This document shows positions 21,346 to 30,565 of a DNA stretch of 64,000 bases, one piece after another; the stretch's first letter is position 1; each line of letters begins with the position of its first letter. A program made the position numbers and the translations under genes. The notes beneath the pieces were generated by a model. It had not been told where the DNA came from, did not search any database, and saw nothing but the letters and a program-made list of their open reading frames with translations. The stretch lies in NCBI GenBank assembly GCA_016630955.3, contig CM049988.1:930001-994000 (forward strand). The letters run 5' to 3'. The DNA comes from Didymella arachidicola (Eukaryota > Ascomycota > Dothideomycetes > Pleosporales > Didymellaceae).

Positions 21346-24300
21346 ATGTCGTACAACGACGCTGGAGTCACACGAGTGACCGTTATACTGGATAAACCAG
21401 TCGATTGGGAGTCATGGTTCCAGCTACGACGAGAGAAAGCCGTCGTAGATGCTATTTGGAAGTACCATGACATCTCGAAACCACAGAGCGAGCTACCGAA
21501 GCTCGAAGAACCTATCAAACCACTGCCCAGCGATGTCAGAGCTGGAGCGACAGCGATTGCCCAGCTGGACGCAGGCCAGCAGGCAGTGTACAGTGATCTC
21601 CTCCACGACTGGAGATATGAAAGAGCAGAGTACGCGAAGAAAAAGCAGAAGGAAGGCGAACTTCTTTTGGATATCAGCCGTACGATTGCTGCTCGTCACC
21701 TTTACCTCATCAACGGAAAAGATGAGGTGTACGATCGACTGATCGCTCTCAAGAAGCAGTTCGCGCCGACAACTGCTACACGAACCAGAGAGCTAATCGT
21801 CAAGTATCGATCTCTGCAGGAAGGCCCTCAGAGTCGCGATCTCGAGCAGTGGCTCGACGACTGGATTCACATTACGAATCAGTGCAGGGAAGTAGACCTT
21901 CCTGAAACAACGGGCTGTCGAGCTCAGGAGGATTTCCTGTCAGCTATCAGGACGATCGCGCCAGAATGGGCAGGATCATCGCATCATGATTTAATCATGA
22001 AAGAGACAGCAGGCAAGACGAATGAAGTTCAACCGGTGGCAGACTACATCGCTCAGTTCAGAATCTATTACCGAAGAATCGGACCTACTGCGGCATCACT
22101 TGGTACGTTTGCGTCATTAGGTGTATCAGCCAAGTCAGAACAGCATCAGAAGGAGCAGAGATCATCGAGATCAGCTCCATACAAGCCAGAATGTATCTGC
22201 GGGAGCAAGCACTGGTATAGAGAGTGCTGGTACCTGTTTCCAGATCATCCGAAGAGACCCGAGGACTTTCAACCGGCTAAAGCTGTGCAAGACCGAGTAG
22301 CAGCAGCCTTGAAGGATCCAGAGCAAGTTAAGAGAATCAATAAGCTCCTAGCTCGGCACGGCAAGAGAGTAAAAGGCACAGATGAGACGCTCACACTTGA
22401 TGGTGGGAAGAGCAGCGCAAGCTTTGTCACCTACAACAGCTTCTCTGTCGCACAGGTACAGCAGAAGGCTTTGCCAGCGATACGTAATCGATGGATACTC
22501 GACCCAGGCTCGAATATTCACGTATGCAACTCGACGAGATTTGGCTGGCAAGAGACACGGAAGGCAAGACCTCATGAGATGGTCTTAGCAGGAGACTCAA
22601 CCTTGGCGATACAGGCCTGGGGAGAGGTGACGTTCAGCGTTAACCGGCCGAACGGTATAGGCAAGATTCAATTGTCTAACGTCGCACTTGTAGAAGGCTT
22701 CCTTACAAACGTTGTAAGCCTCTCACGATGCCGAGAGATAGACGTGCAGTTCGACTCAGGGAGAGATGCAATGTATCAGAAGCATCCATCAAACGTCATC
22801 TGTTCGCTTAAATACGCAAATGGGCATTGGATTGTCGACGCTGAAGAAAATGATCGCCTAGCTCTGAGCAGCTTCGCGGCGACAGTACGGCGAGCGTACA
22901 AGCCATCGCGAGAAGATCGACGTCCAATTCACACATCCCATGTCGAAGCTCATGAGATGTTTGCACACGCTGGCAAGGACGTGATTGACCATCTGAGTAG
23001 GAATGTACAGGGTATAACTCTTGACAAAGACGCCAGAGCTCCAAGGATGCACGAGTGTGAGACCTGTATACAATCAAAATCGGCAGCTCAGGTCAGCAGA
23101 CGCGCGTCAGATGATCATGCGACAAGGCCTTTCTATCGAATAGTCGTTGATCTTGTACAGCTCATACCGACTGGAGAAACATGCTACAATGGAGATCGCT
23201 ACCTGCTGCATGCAGTATGCGAGTACTCAAAGTGGCACGAAGCAGTGACTCTTGCGAACAAGTCACTACCAGTAGTGATAGCAGCTCTCAAGGCGCTGCT
23301 ACACAAGATTGAGCGACAATACGGGTACACAGTCATTGTGCTCAAAGTCGATGGGGATCGTGGCTATGGCCTCGAACTCTACAGAATCGCGAGGCAAGCA
23401 GGCCTCAAGATTGAGCTGCGTGCTCCTGACACGCCTGAGCAGCTTGGAGCTGCAGAACAAGCCGGAAACATCATCATTACGAAAGCAAGATCGCTCCGCA
23501 TTAAGGCAGGTCTACCGAAGTCTCTATCAAATGAGCTAGCGATCACGGCGACAAAGATCACGAATGTAACGCCTACGAGATCTATTGATTGGAAGACGCC
23601 GTACGAACTCGTTCACGGCAAGCAGCCTTCAGTCGCGCACTTCTCCCAGATTGGGTGCAAAGCGTACACGCTTAACAAAAAGCTGAAGAAGGCAGATAAG
23701 CTAGAGTCTCGTACATTCGTTGGATACCTTGTAGGGTATGACTCATCAAACATCTTTCGCATCTGGCTGCCGAAAAAGAACCAGGTGATACGTGTGAGAG
23801 ATGTGATATTCCAGAGAAGCAGCCTCTACAACGACCATGAGAAGGCTGAGAAAGAAGATATTATGCAAGAAGAGATTGAGATCCTCAATATACTGCATAC
23901 AGCGGAGGCAGAGGCAGATCAGGAAGTAGTAACTGAGCTACAACAACGTCAGCAGCTTTCTAAGGATCAGAGCTTTCTGCCCACACCAGAACCGTCAGAT
24001 CGCGGTACTGTACCACCTCAGGAGTGGACAGGCAATGACAGAGATCTAGACCGAGCTTCCGAGCCGGCAGAACAGATCAGTGTGGAAGATCAGCAAGGCG
24101 CTGAAGATCAAGACACTGGGGAACAGATTCAAGATCAACTGCTTGATGAGCCGCAGACGCATCACGAAGATGATAGATCTACAGCCAAAAGCAGCGGAGA
24201 CGGACCACTACGGCCAGCTGTGACGAGCAAGCGAGACCGTCCACGAAAGCAGCCATCAACATGGGCAAAAGGATGGAGCAATACCGAGGACTACGTACCA

Positions 24301-26136
24301 GATCGTCGACAGAACAACGCTCCAAAGATGGCAGACCCATCAATCGTGAGCAGCAACATCATTACGGGTAAAAGAACCAGGAAGCCACCAGATCATGCTC
24401 TAGCTACGTACTATAGAGCATTTGCAGTAGCAATGAACCCGACAGCCCCATCAAAGCTCACAGGAGAAATGCCAAAGCTACGATTACATCGCGACCAATT
24501 GCCGGATCCACCAAAGCGATGGAAGGATCTGAACAATCATCCATTTGGCGCTGAGTTTGCACAGGCAGCACGAGCTGAGCTTGATAGCTGCTGGGCAAAA
24601 GACTGCTTCAATCAGACAGAGGCAACTGCAGCGACAGCAGATGCTGAGGTTCTACCCTTGATGTGGGTATTCACGTACAAATTTGACGAAGATGGATACC
24701 TATACAAGTTCAAAGCGCGTATATGCGTACGAGGAGACATGCAAGAGGCTTGGGGAGACACCTACGCGGCAACGCTAGCAATTAAAGTCTTTCGAGCCCT
24801 CATCGCGTTAGCAGCAGCATTCGACCTACAGATGTTTCAGTTTGACGCCATGAATGCTTTTCTCAACGCGAGATTGCCACGCAAAATGTACTGCCGTACG
24901 CCAGAAGGATTTACAGACGAGCTTGGAGAGCTACTTGAACTACAGCGCGCTCTCTATGGCCTCAAAGAAGCTCCATTGCTCTGGTACCAGGAGCTATCAT
25001 CGACCTTGAAGAAGCTTAGCCTAGAGCCAGTGCCAGGAGTGCCATGCTTATACACGAATGATCACTTGATCGTATTTTTCTACGTGGACGATATTGTCGT
25101 TCTTGTTCACCCGCTCAACAGGGGCTATTACCAGACGTTCAAGCAGCAGCTGCTTACAACGTACGAGATCCGTGAATTAGGCGAGCTGAAGTGGTTCCTT
25201 GGTATCCGCGTAATCCGCGAGGAGCTCAGTCGCTCTATCTACCTGACTCAAGACTCATTCATCAATAAGATTGCAGCAAAGTTTGACCTGAAGTCAAGCG
25301 TAAGATGTCCAGATGTTCCCCTAAGGGACAATGCCCTTTTGCCATCAACAGAGGAACCAAGTGCTGCGCGAACTCAAAGGTACCAGCGGCTAGTCGGCTC
25401 ACTGGCTTACATTTCGACTTCGACACGACCAGACGTCGCGAGAGCACACTCAGTACTTGCACGTCATCTGCAGAATCCCGGGCAGAAGCATATGTACGCA
25501 GCTTGCCATGTATGGAGGTACCTGATAGGCACGAAACACTTGGCTATTCGAGCGTCCGCAGATAAGCAGCAAGGCATAACGAGCATCACAATGCTATCCC
25601 AGCAAGAGCACGAGCATGAGCCTCTCTTCTATGGTGCATCAGATGCTGCTTTTGCCGACGAGCCAGAGACGCGACGCAGCTCTCAAGGCTATATCTTCAA
25701 GCTGTATGGACTGCCTGTTGATTGGAAGGCGACAGTCCAACGATCAGTCACGAAATCGACTACAGAGGCCGAGCTACTCTCTCTATCAACAGCCGGATCA
25801 GAGATGGAGTGGTGGCAGCGCTTCTTTAAAGCGATCCAGTTTGACCCAGAGTTAACACCAGCACTGTGGTGTGATAACCAGCAAACTGTCTTAATCGCAA
25901 CAAAGACAGCTGACAAGCTTCAGACGAAGCTGAAGCATGTAGACGTACACCATCAATGGGTACGCCAGGAGGTAGCAGAGGGCAGACTGCAGGTAGATTG
26001 GAAGGCTACTGCAGAGATGCCAGCTGATGGCCTTACGAAGATCCTTAGTCGTCAGAGACACGCCAACTTTGTACGCCAGCTAGGACTAAGCGATCTATCA
26101 TCCAAACTGCGAGACAGATCAGATTCAGGTCTGTAA
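21346..26136 (+). CDS. Copia gag-pol polyprotein
   Basis: One frame of 1596 aa without stops. In order: a gag-like N-terminal 280 residues; a non-standard zinc knuckle C-x-C-x4-H-x4-C (about 283-294); a protease site LDPGSNIHV (about 384); a GAG pre-integrase HHCC-type segment (about 535-565); integrase with Asp in VVDLVQ (about 599), Asp in KVDGD (about 668) and Glu in PEQLGAAE; a Glu/Gln/Asp-rich linker (about 845-1030); reverse transcriptase with FDAMNAFLNA and YVDD (about 1246-1249); and RNase H ending in the typical TKSTTEAELLSLS. All catalytic motifs I can check are present. Gag and Pol are in a single frame with no frameshift site, as in Drosophila Copia. The substrate is the element's own RNA in virus-like particles. 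Confidence 0.95.
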   Translation: MSYNDAGVTRVTVILDKPVDWESWFQLRREKAVVDAIWKYHDISKPQSELPKLEEPIKPLPSDVRAGATAIAQLDAGQQAVYSDLLHDWRYERAEYAKKKQKEGELLLDISRTIAARHLYLINGKDEVYDRLIALKKQFAPTTATRTRELIVKYRSLQEGPQSRDLEQWLDDWIHITNQCREVDLPETTGCRAQEDFLSAIRTIAPEWAGSSHHDLIMKETAGKTNEVQPVADYIAQFRIYYRRIGPTAASLGTFASLGVSAKSEQHQKEQRSSRSAPYKPECICGSKHWYRECWYLFPDHPKRPEDFQPAKAVQDRVAAALKDPEQVKRINKLLARHGKRVKGTDETLTLDGGKSSASFVTYNSFSVAQVQQKALPAIRNRWILDPGSNIHVCNSTRFGWQETRKARPHEMVLAGDSTLAIQAWGEVTFSVNRPNGIGKIQLSNVALVEGFLTNVVSLSRCREIDVQFDSGRDAMYQKHPSNVICSLKYANGHWIVDAEENDRLALSSFAATVRRAYKPSREDRRPIHTSHVEAHEMFAHAGKDVIDHLSRNVQGITLDKDARAPRMHECETCIQSKSAAQVSRRASDDHATRPFYRIVVDLVQLIPTGETCYNGDRYLLHAVCEYSKWHEAVTLANKSLPVVIAALKALLHKIERQYGYTVIVLKVDGDRGYGLELYRIARQAGLKIELRAPDTPEQLGAAEQAGNIIITKARSLRIKAGLPKSLSNELAITATKITNVTPTRSIDWKTPYELVHGKQPSVAHFSQIGCKAYTLNKKLKKADKLESRTFVGYLVGYDSSNIFRIWLPKKNQVIRVRDVIFQRSSLYNDHEKAEKEDIMQEEIEILNILHTAEAEADQEVVTELQQRQQLSKDQSFLPTPEPSDRGTVPPQEWTGNDRDLDRASEPAEQISVEDQQGAEDQDTGEQIQDQLLDEPQTHHEDDRSTAKSSGDGPLRPAVTSKRDRPRKQPSTWAKGWSNTEDYVPDRRQNNAPKMADPSIVSSNIITGKRTRKPPDHALATYYRAFAVAMNPTAPSKLTGEMPKLRLHRDQLPDPPKRWKDLNNHPFGAEFAQAARAELDSCWAKDCFNQTEATAATADAEVLPLMWVFTYKFDEDGYLYKFKARICVRGDMQEAWGDTYAATLAIKVFRALIALAAAFDLQMFQFDAMNAFLNARLPRKMYCRTPEGFTDELGELLELQRALYGLKEAPLLWYQELSSTLKKLSLEPVPGVPCLYTNDHLIVFFYVDDIVVLVHPLNRGYYQTFKQQLLTTYEIRELGELKWFLGIRVIREELSRSIYLTQDSFINKIAAKFDLKSSVRCPDVPLRDNALLPSTEEPSAARTQRYQRLVGSLAYISTSTRPDVARAHSVLARHLQNPGQKHMYAACHVWRYLIGTKHLAIRASADKQQGITSITMLSQQEHEHEPLFYGASDAAFADEPETRRSSQGYIFKLYGLPVDWKATVQRSVTKSTTEAELLSLSTAGSEMEWWQRFFKAIQFDPELTPALWCDNQQTVLIATKTADKLQTKLKHVDVHHQWVRQEVAEGRLQVDWKATAEMPADGLTKILSRQRHANFVRQLGLSDLSSKLRDRSDSGL

Positions 26137-26223
26137 ACAGAGGGTCCTACAGAGTAAGACGTCTAGCTTTGGAGACGCAAGACGCTCATTTACAGCTTTC
26201 GTTTCTTGCTATTCACTCAAGCT

Positions 26224-26232
26224 GGGGGGGTG
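26224..26232 (+). promoter_or_regulatory. Polypurine tract
   Basis: A run of seven G followed by TG lies directly before the 3' LTR, the position of the plus-strand primer in LTR retrotransposons. Confidence 0.7.
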
Positions 26233-26354
26233 TGTTAGCCAGCATCACGTGCTCTGTTACATAATCATCTGTAGGGTGTATATTCCCTCTTCCCCTCATT
26301 AGATAGAAAACAACCTAGTCCCTCTTTTCTACGCCTGGCCTCTGCCCGCACACA
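26233..26354 (+). repeat. 3' LTR of the Copia element
   Basis: Identical to the 5' LTR and followed by the duplicated TCCTC. On the minus strand its first 40 bases supply the new C-terminal codons and stop of the interrupted gene. Confidence 0.97.
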
Positions 26355-26966
26355 TCCTCTGATGGCTTCAACGACTCCGCAGCGCCCTCGCTCGCGTACT
26401 TACGTCGGATCTCATCCGGTGACAAGCTTCTAACACGCTTGCCCATCTTGAAGAACATGTCCCGCTTGCGACTACGGATCTCAGATATGCAATCCAAGTC
26501 ACGGTTAATGCGCTTGATATCCTCAGTAGCGACTGCAAACGTTAGTCTTGGAAATAAAGAACAGTAACAAGGGATACATACGTTTTTCCAACAAAGCCAC
26601 CCGATCATCGATATCCTGGGGGTTATTGACGCTTCTGTTGCACGCTATAGCAGCTGCGATGTAATGGTTTGCCTTATTCCATTCATGGCCTTGCCCTTGG
26701 GTCGGCTTGGGGGGCACGTTTCCAAAAATCTTCCTGACTGCTAGGTTGTAGATGTTGTTAGAGTTACTGTTCGGATGAGCTTACCGCAAAATCCTGAACT
26801 GCGCCTCGTCCCATCTGTCGCAGTTCTTTCCGTCTGACTTAGGCAGCTTGGCCGCTTCTACGAGCCAGGTCGCACGCGCCGACTTGGCCAATCGATACGC
26901 CACTTGCGCCTGGACTGCCTCAAAGGGTTTCCAAGTCGATCGGGATGTTGGGGTTTTGAACGCCAT
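26315..26966 (-). CDS. Unidentified protein with C-terminus replaced by the Copia LTR
   Basis: Three exons (26966-26785, 26733-26582, 26532-26315) give 183 aa with good phase at both introns. The protein is basic and helical, with WDEAQFRILRKIFGNVPPKP and EWNKANHYIAAAIACNR segments and a C-terminal charged region (EIRSRKRDMFFKMGKRVR). I do not recognise a family. The last 12 residues and stop now lie in LTR sequence. Before insertion the frame continued across the target site into 20994-20958 for about 11 residues, ending at a TGA at 20960-20958. The start is uncertain: a longer open frame upstream (to about 27318) is one base out of phase and would need a frameshift or unseen intron. Confidence 0.45.
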
Positions 26967-28852
26967 TGAGATTGCCGTGCAGCGTCGTGTTCTTCGCGGA
27001 GTTGTTCGGGCCTGGGAAGCTGTTGAGATACGCCCAGGCCTGGAAACTGACGAATTTGCGAAACTTCGATACAGAGTCATATCCTTCACGGAAATTATTC
27101 GTCGTCTGAGGAGTTGGGGTATCAGAATCGAGCTTGTTGCTTGGACCGGGGTTCGCGAGACCGCAAGGATTCCGCGGTGCTCCACTACTCAGCGCATCCG
27201 ATCCCTCTTCGACACGCCCACGAGAGGGATTATCCAGCCATGACAAGCTTTCCGTGTTGTGCTCCGCATCTGCAGACATGGTGGTGTTGAGGTCTTCTCG
27301 GATATTTCCCGAAGACATGGTCAGAGGGAAAGTGTGAACCCTGGAGCTGGTCAGTGATGTGACTGGCATGTCGTGAAGGAGCTGTCGTATACCTGAGTCG
27401 TAAATGCGGAAGGCGCAGCAGTACAAAGACGCCTTATGACCTGAAGCAAGTGTGTTACTGATCCCAGCTTGCGCGTTTGCCAAGGGAGCGCGTGAATATT
27501 CAGACGAAACAGCACTGGTTCACAGACCAATACATATAGGCGATCTACCAACCACGGTCGACCCTTCTCCATCTCGCAAGACCCTGGCACCTACCCAAAT
27601 AACTCAACATACCCCGCGACATGATCCCGACAATCACAAAAACAGCATCAGTGCTTACTATCCGCTCCTCAGATTCAAGCTACAGCCTCCTATTACCCCT
27701 AAACCAGCGCTGCACAAACGACCATCCCCATCAGACATCAAGCCAACAAACCCCTTAACAAGCTGAGCGTGGCAAGCCAACACAATTAGCACTCTTCCAA
27801 AGCACGTGGACCAGATCGTTTACCTCTCGTTTCCATTCGAATACGTCATCTTAACGTTGAGACACACACTTGGACAGAAACAACGCAGTGCCGAAGACCT
27901 TCAGTAGGTCTGCGCGCATCGTTGAGGAGTTACTAGATCCTGTGTTAGCTACGATACAAATCTGCTACCGACGGTGGCTTTTTCCACAACGAGGGAGAGA
28001 GCATAGTTGTCCCTCGACAAGAGTTGAACCCGTGATGGATTGTTGTGTCGCCGCTGCATAGAGCGGTGCTTCGAAATGTCGAGACTTGTTCTTGGACAGT
28101 TTGTCCGAGGTGTGAGGATCGTGGTTCGGGAATGTCTGCTTGGTGGCGTGGAGAGCGCTGCTTTGGCTGAGATCTCGCCCGGGGCTGTAATGCTGTGAGA
28201 GGTTAATGTCTCGGGAGAGAAGGGAGTGGACGGAGTCATGATGAACATTCCACTATGGCAAGACCCCGAATTTGATCCTGAGCGGCTTGTCTGTGCCGCT
28301 GGGCTAGGGATTATTGCTAGTCTAGAGTGGTCACGTTGCGGAAGCTATGTTGCCAGAGATGCACTTGCTTGGAAACTTTTCACATTCGCTCCAACGCCCT
28401 CTTGCGCCTGATATCAACATGGGCCTTCGCGGCCTCTGCAATTCCCTCCCATGCGTAGTAGACGCAGCGGCCATATGCACAGCCTGCGCAGCCTGCCTCT
28501 TTCAAGGACGTCTGCACAAGACTCCGGCCTATATACACCCAACCTCCAAACAAACAAACGTCGGGTAAAACCCGGGGTATGAAGAACACTGGCCACCAAC
28601 GTGGCCGAAACAGTATTGACAAGACAAGATGCGCGCAGCAGTAAAGACATTATGCGGAGTGCCGTACTGCGGCCTGATTAATGACAGTGGGCAATGAAGA
28701 TTTGGTGCGACGGTGCCTCATGATACACGGTGGAGCCACCATCGCCAATGCTGGTGCCAAGCAGACACGGAGAAGCTGTATGCACATTTATGCCTCGTGA
28801 TATGTGGGTTGAGAGTAGCGACAGTAAGAACTGAAGGACGATATGAAATTCA
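26967..28852. other. Long region without a supported gene
   Basis: A minus-strand frame between about 27318 and 26920 is rich in Ser/Asn/Pro and could be an N-terminal extension of the gene at 26966, but it ends out of phase. Other frames are short. No RNA gene could be supported. Confidence 0.35.
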
Positions 28853-30565
28853 TCAGACATTTTCGGTAAAGCGCGAGCTTCGTGAGCCATCGGCGGAGTG
28901 AAGGGTTCGACCGAGGGCGGCTCGGGGTGACAAGTCGGCGGGAGATGAGAAGGGGTTCGGCGACATGGGTGGACTTAGGGTCTGATTTGTGTCGTCGAAG
29001 GGGTTCTCGTTCGGATGGTGGATGATTGGGGTTCTTGCGGGACCTGGACGGAAGTTCATCGATCCTCCGCCGCCAGCAAAGGAGTTCCCACCAGTCTCCT
29101 TGCCAAATCCCTCTCCGTACTCTTTGTTCAGCCCGAGCCCACCATAGGTGCCTTGGTCGTCTGTGTAGAACGAAGACTCGGTCATGCCGGACATGTGGCC
29201 GCCGCGTGCGACCTGGTCTGAGGTCATGCCCTCACTGAAAGCAGACGGCAGCTTGCGTCCTGACACTCTTTGAAAGCTACGTTCCGTAGGCGAGCTGGTC
29301 TCGGCGGTCGACTTCGAGAGTCCGGAGAAGCGGTTGAGAAAAGCGGAGGGCACAAGACTGGCCCTTGCTGGACGAGCTGGTGCCTGTACCTGTACTTGGC
29401 GCATCGACTGCTGCTCATTTTCTGTCGGTTGGCTATCTGTGAGCTGGAGTGCACCACCCTGCCTCCTCTTATGGCGACGGAGCAACATCAAAATGATTGC
29501 CAGGATGAGAGCAGCACCGGCGAGGCTGCCCACCACACTACCAACAACTTGAGGGGTATCAAGAGGCGTAGGATCACTGGAGTCATCAGCAGCGGCGGCA
29601 TTTGTGCCGGCAGGTGCGGCGGCTGTCACAGATCCACTACCTTCAGCCGAACCAGGACTACCGCTAGCATAGAAGGATGAGGATCCAGCAGCATCGAGCG
29701 ATTCAGTGGGTGTGCCGCGGTTGGAGGATACGGTCGTCGAAGGCGAAGAATCGGCTTGCGAGGATCCTGTTGCGCCTCTCGACGAGATAGCAGTTGCTGA
29801 CGCTACATTGACGATAGATGGCGACGAATGTGTGAATCCTGACATCGTCGAAAGCAGTGTAGGTGAAGACGCAAGAATCGACGAGGTAATCGACGAGGTG
29901 CTGGAGATGCTAGATAGTGTCGAGGTAGATATGGTCGAGCTGGATGCGGCTGCTACTGTGAGTGCAGCGATAATAGATGGCTCACTGCTAACAGTAGCGT
30001 TTGATGCTGACGAAGATGCGGCGATCACTTCGGCGGCAACCGCACCGACACTCGAAGCGTAGGGATAAGCCGGGACGGTCAAATCGCTCGGGAACGCTGG
30101 AACCGATGGAACCGACGGGAGGGATACACTGGGTACGGCAGGGACAGAGGGTACTGAAGGGAGCGCAGCGATGGCAGCCACGGTTGGCTCAGCTGGTACA
30201 GATGGTATCGACGCTTGGGACGGCTCGGTCGGCGTTGAAGGTGCTGCTAACTGAGTCTCTGATGGCAGCGACGCTATCGAAGGCACCTCAGGCGTAGATG
30301 CTGCCGCATCTGTCGCGGCCGCTGGTGCGGTTGGGACAGCTGATTCAACAGCTGCAACCGGCGCCGAGACATCGCTATTATCGGGTAGGGCCTGACTGGG
30401 TCCAGTTGGTACAACTGAATCTGGCTGCGTTACGGTGACCTGGGCAACCACATTTCCTGCGGTATCCACGGTAGCTACAACTTCGACGTTGACTGTCTTG
30501 ATGTTGGAGCCTGTGCCTTCGGCCTGGGGCGCCCTTCGATGAAATCTTCGGTGGGCGTTACTCAT
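28853..30565 (-). CDS. Ser/Thr/Pro-rich single-pass membrane protein
   Basis: A single frame; from ATG 30565 it gives 570 aa. An in-frame ATG at 30727 would add 54 basic residues that look like 5' UTR. A disordered Ser/Thr/Ala/Pro-rich region of about 330 residues includes a run of PSVP-type repeats and likely O-glycosylation sites. One hydrophobic helix follows (VVGSVVGSLAGAALILAIIL, about residues 340-360), then basic LLRRHKRR and a polar tail with Gly- and Pro-rich segments. The layout fits fungal plasma-membrane sensors or mucins of the MID2/MSB2/WSC kind, which monitor the wall, but no WSC or other sensor domain is visible. No classical signal peptide is seen. Function is inference from architecture. 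Confidence 0.65.
   Translation of the reverse strand: MSNAHRRFHRRAPQAEGTGSNIKTVNVEVVATVDTAGNVVAQVTVTQPDSVVPTGPSQALPDNSDVSAPVAAVESAVPTAPAAATDAAASTPEVPSIASLPSETQLAAPSTPTEPSQASIPSVPAEPTVAAIAALPSVPSVPAVPSVSLPSVPSVPAFPSDLTVPAYPYASSVGAVAAEVIAASSSASNATVSSEPSIIAALTVAAASSSTISTSTLSSISSTSSITSSILASSPTLLSTMSGFTHSSPSIVNVASATAISSRGATGSSQADSSPSTTVSSNRGTPTESLDAAGSSSFYASGSPGSAEGSGSVTAAAPAGTNAAAADDSSDPTPLDTPQVVGSVVGSLAGAALILAIILMLLRRHKRRQGGALQLTDSQPTENEQQSMRQVQVQAPARPARASLVPSAFLNRFSGLSKSTAETSSPTERSFQRVSGRKLPSAFSEGMTSDQVARGGHMSGMTESSFYTDDQGTYGGLGLNKEYGEGFGKETGGNSFAGGGGSMNFRPGPARTPIIHHPNENPFDDTNQTLSPPMSPNPFSSPADLSPRAALGRTLHSADGSRSSRFTENV

Larger units (their letters stand above)
20995..26359 (+). mobile_element. 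Intact Ty1/Copia LTR retrotransposon
   Basis: Two 122-bp LTRs (21000-21121 and 26233-26354) begin TGTTAGCC and end CACACA and appear identical base for base. A 5-bp target duplication TCCTC lies at 20995-20999 and 26355-26359. Between the LTRs are a primer-binding site directly after the 5' LTR, one uninterrupted gag-pol frame, and a G-run just before the 3' LTR. The order protease-integrase-RT-RNase H defines the Copia superfamily. Identical LTRs and an open frame point to a recent insertion that may still be mobile. The LTRs are short for the superfamily. The element sits inside the last exon of a minus-strand host gene. Confidence 0.97.

Noticed and set aside
26967..27318. N-terminal extension of the Copia-interrupted gene
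   Set aside because: The open frame is one base out of phase with the downstream exons and no intron with proper ends repairs it; the ATG at 26966 gives a simple model.
28010..28060. tRNA-like B-box (GGTTCAACTC on the minus strand)
   Set aside because: The T stem would need two wobble pairs, there is no matching acceptor stem and no A-box at the right distance.
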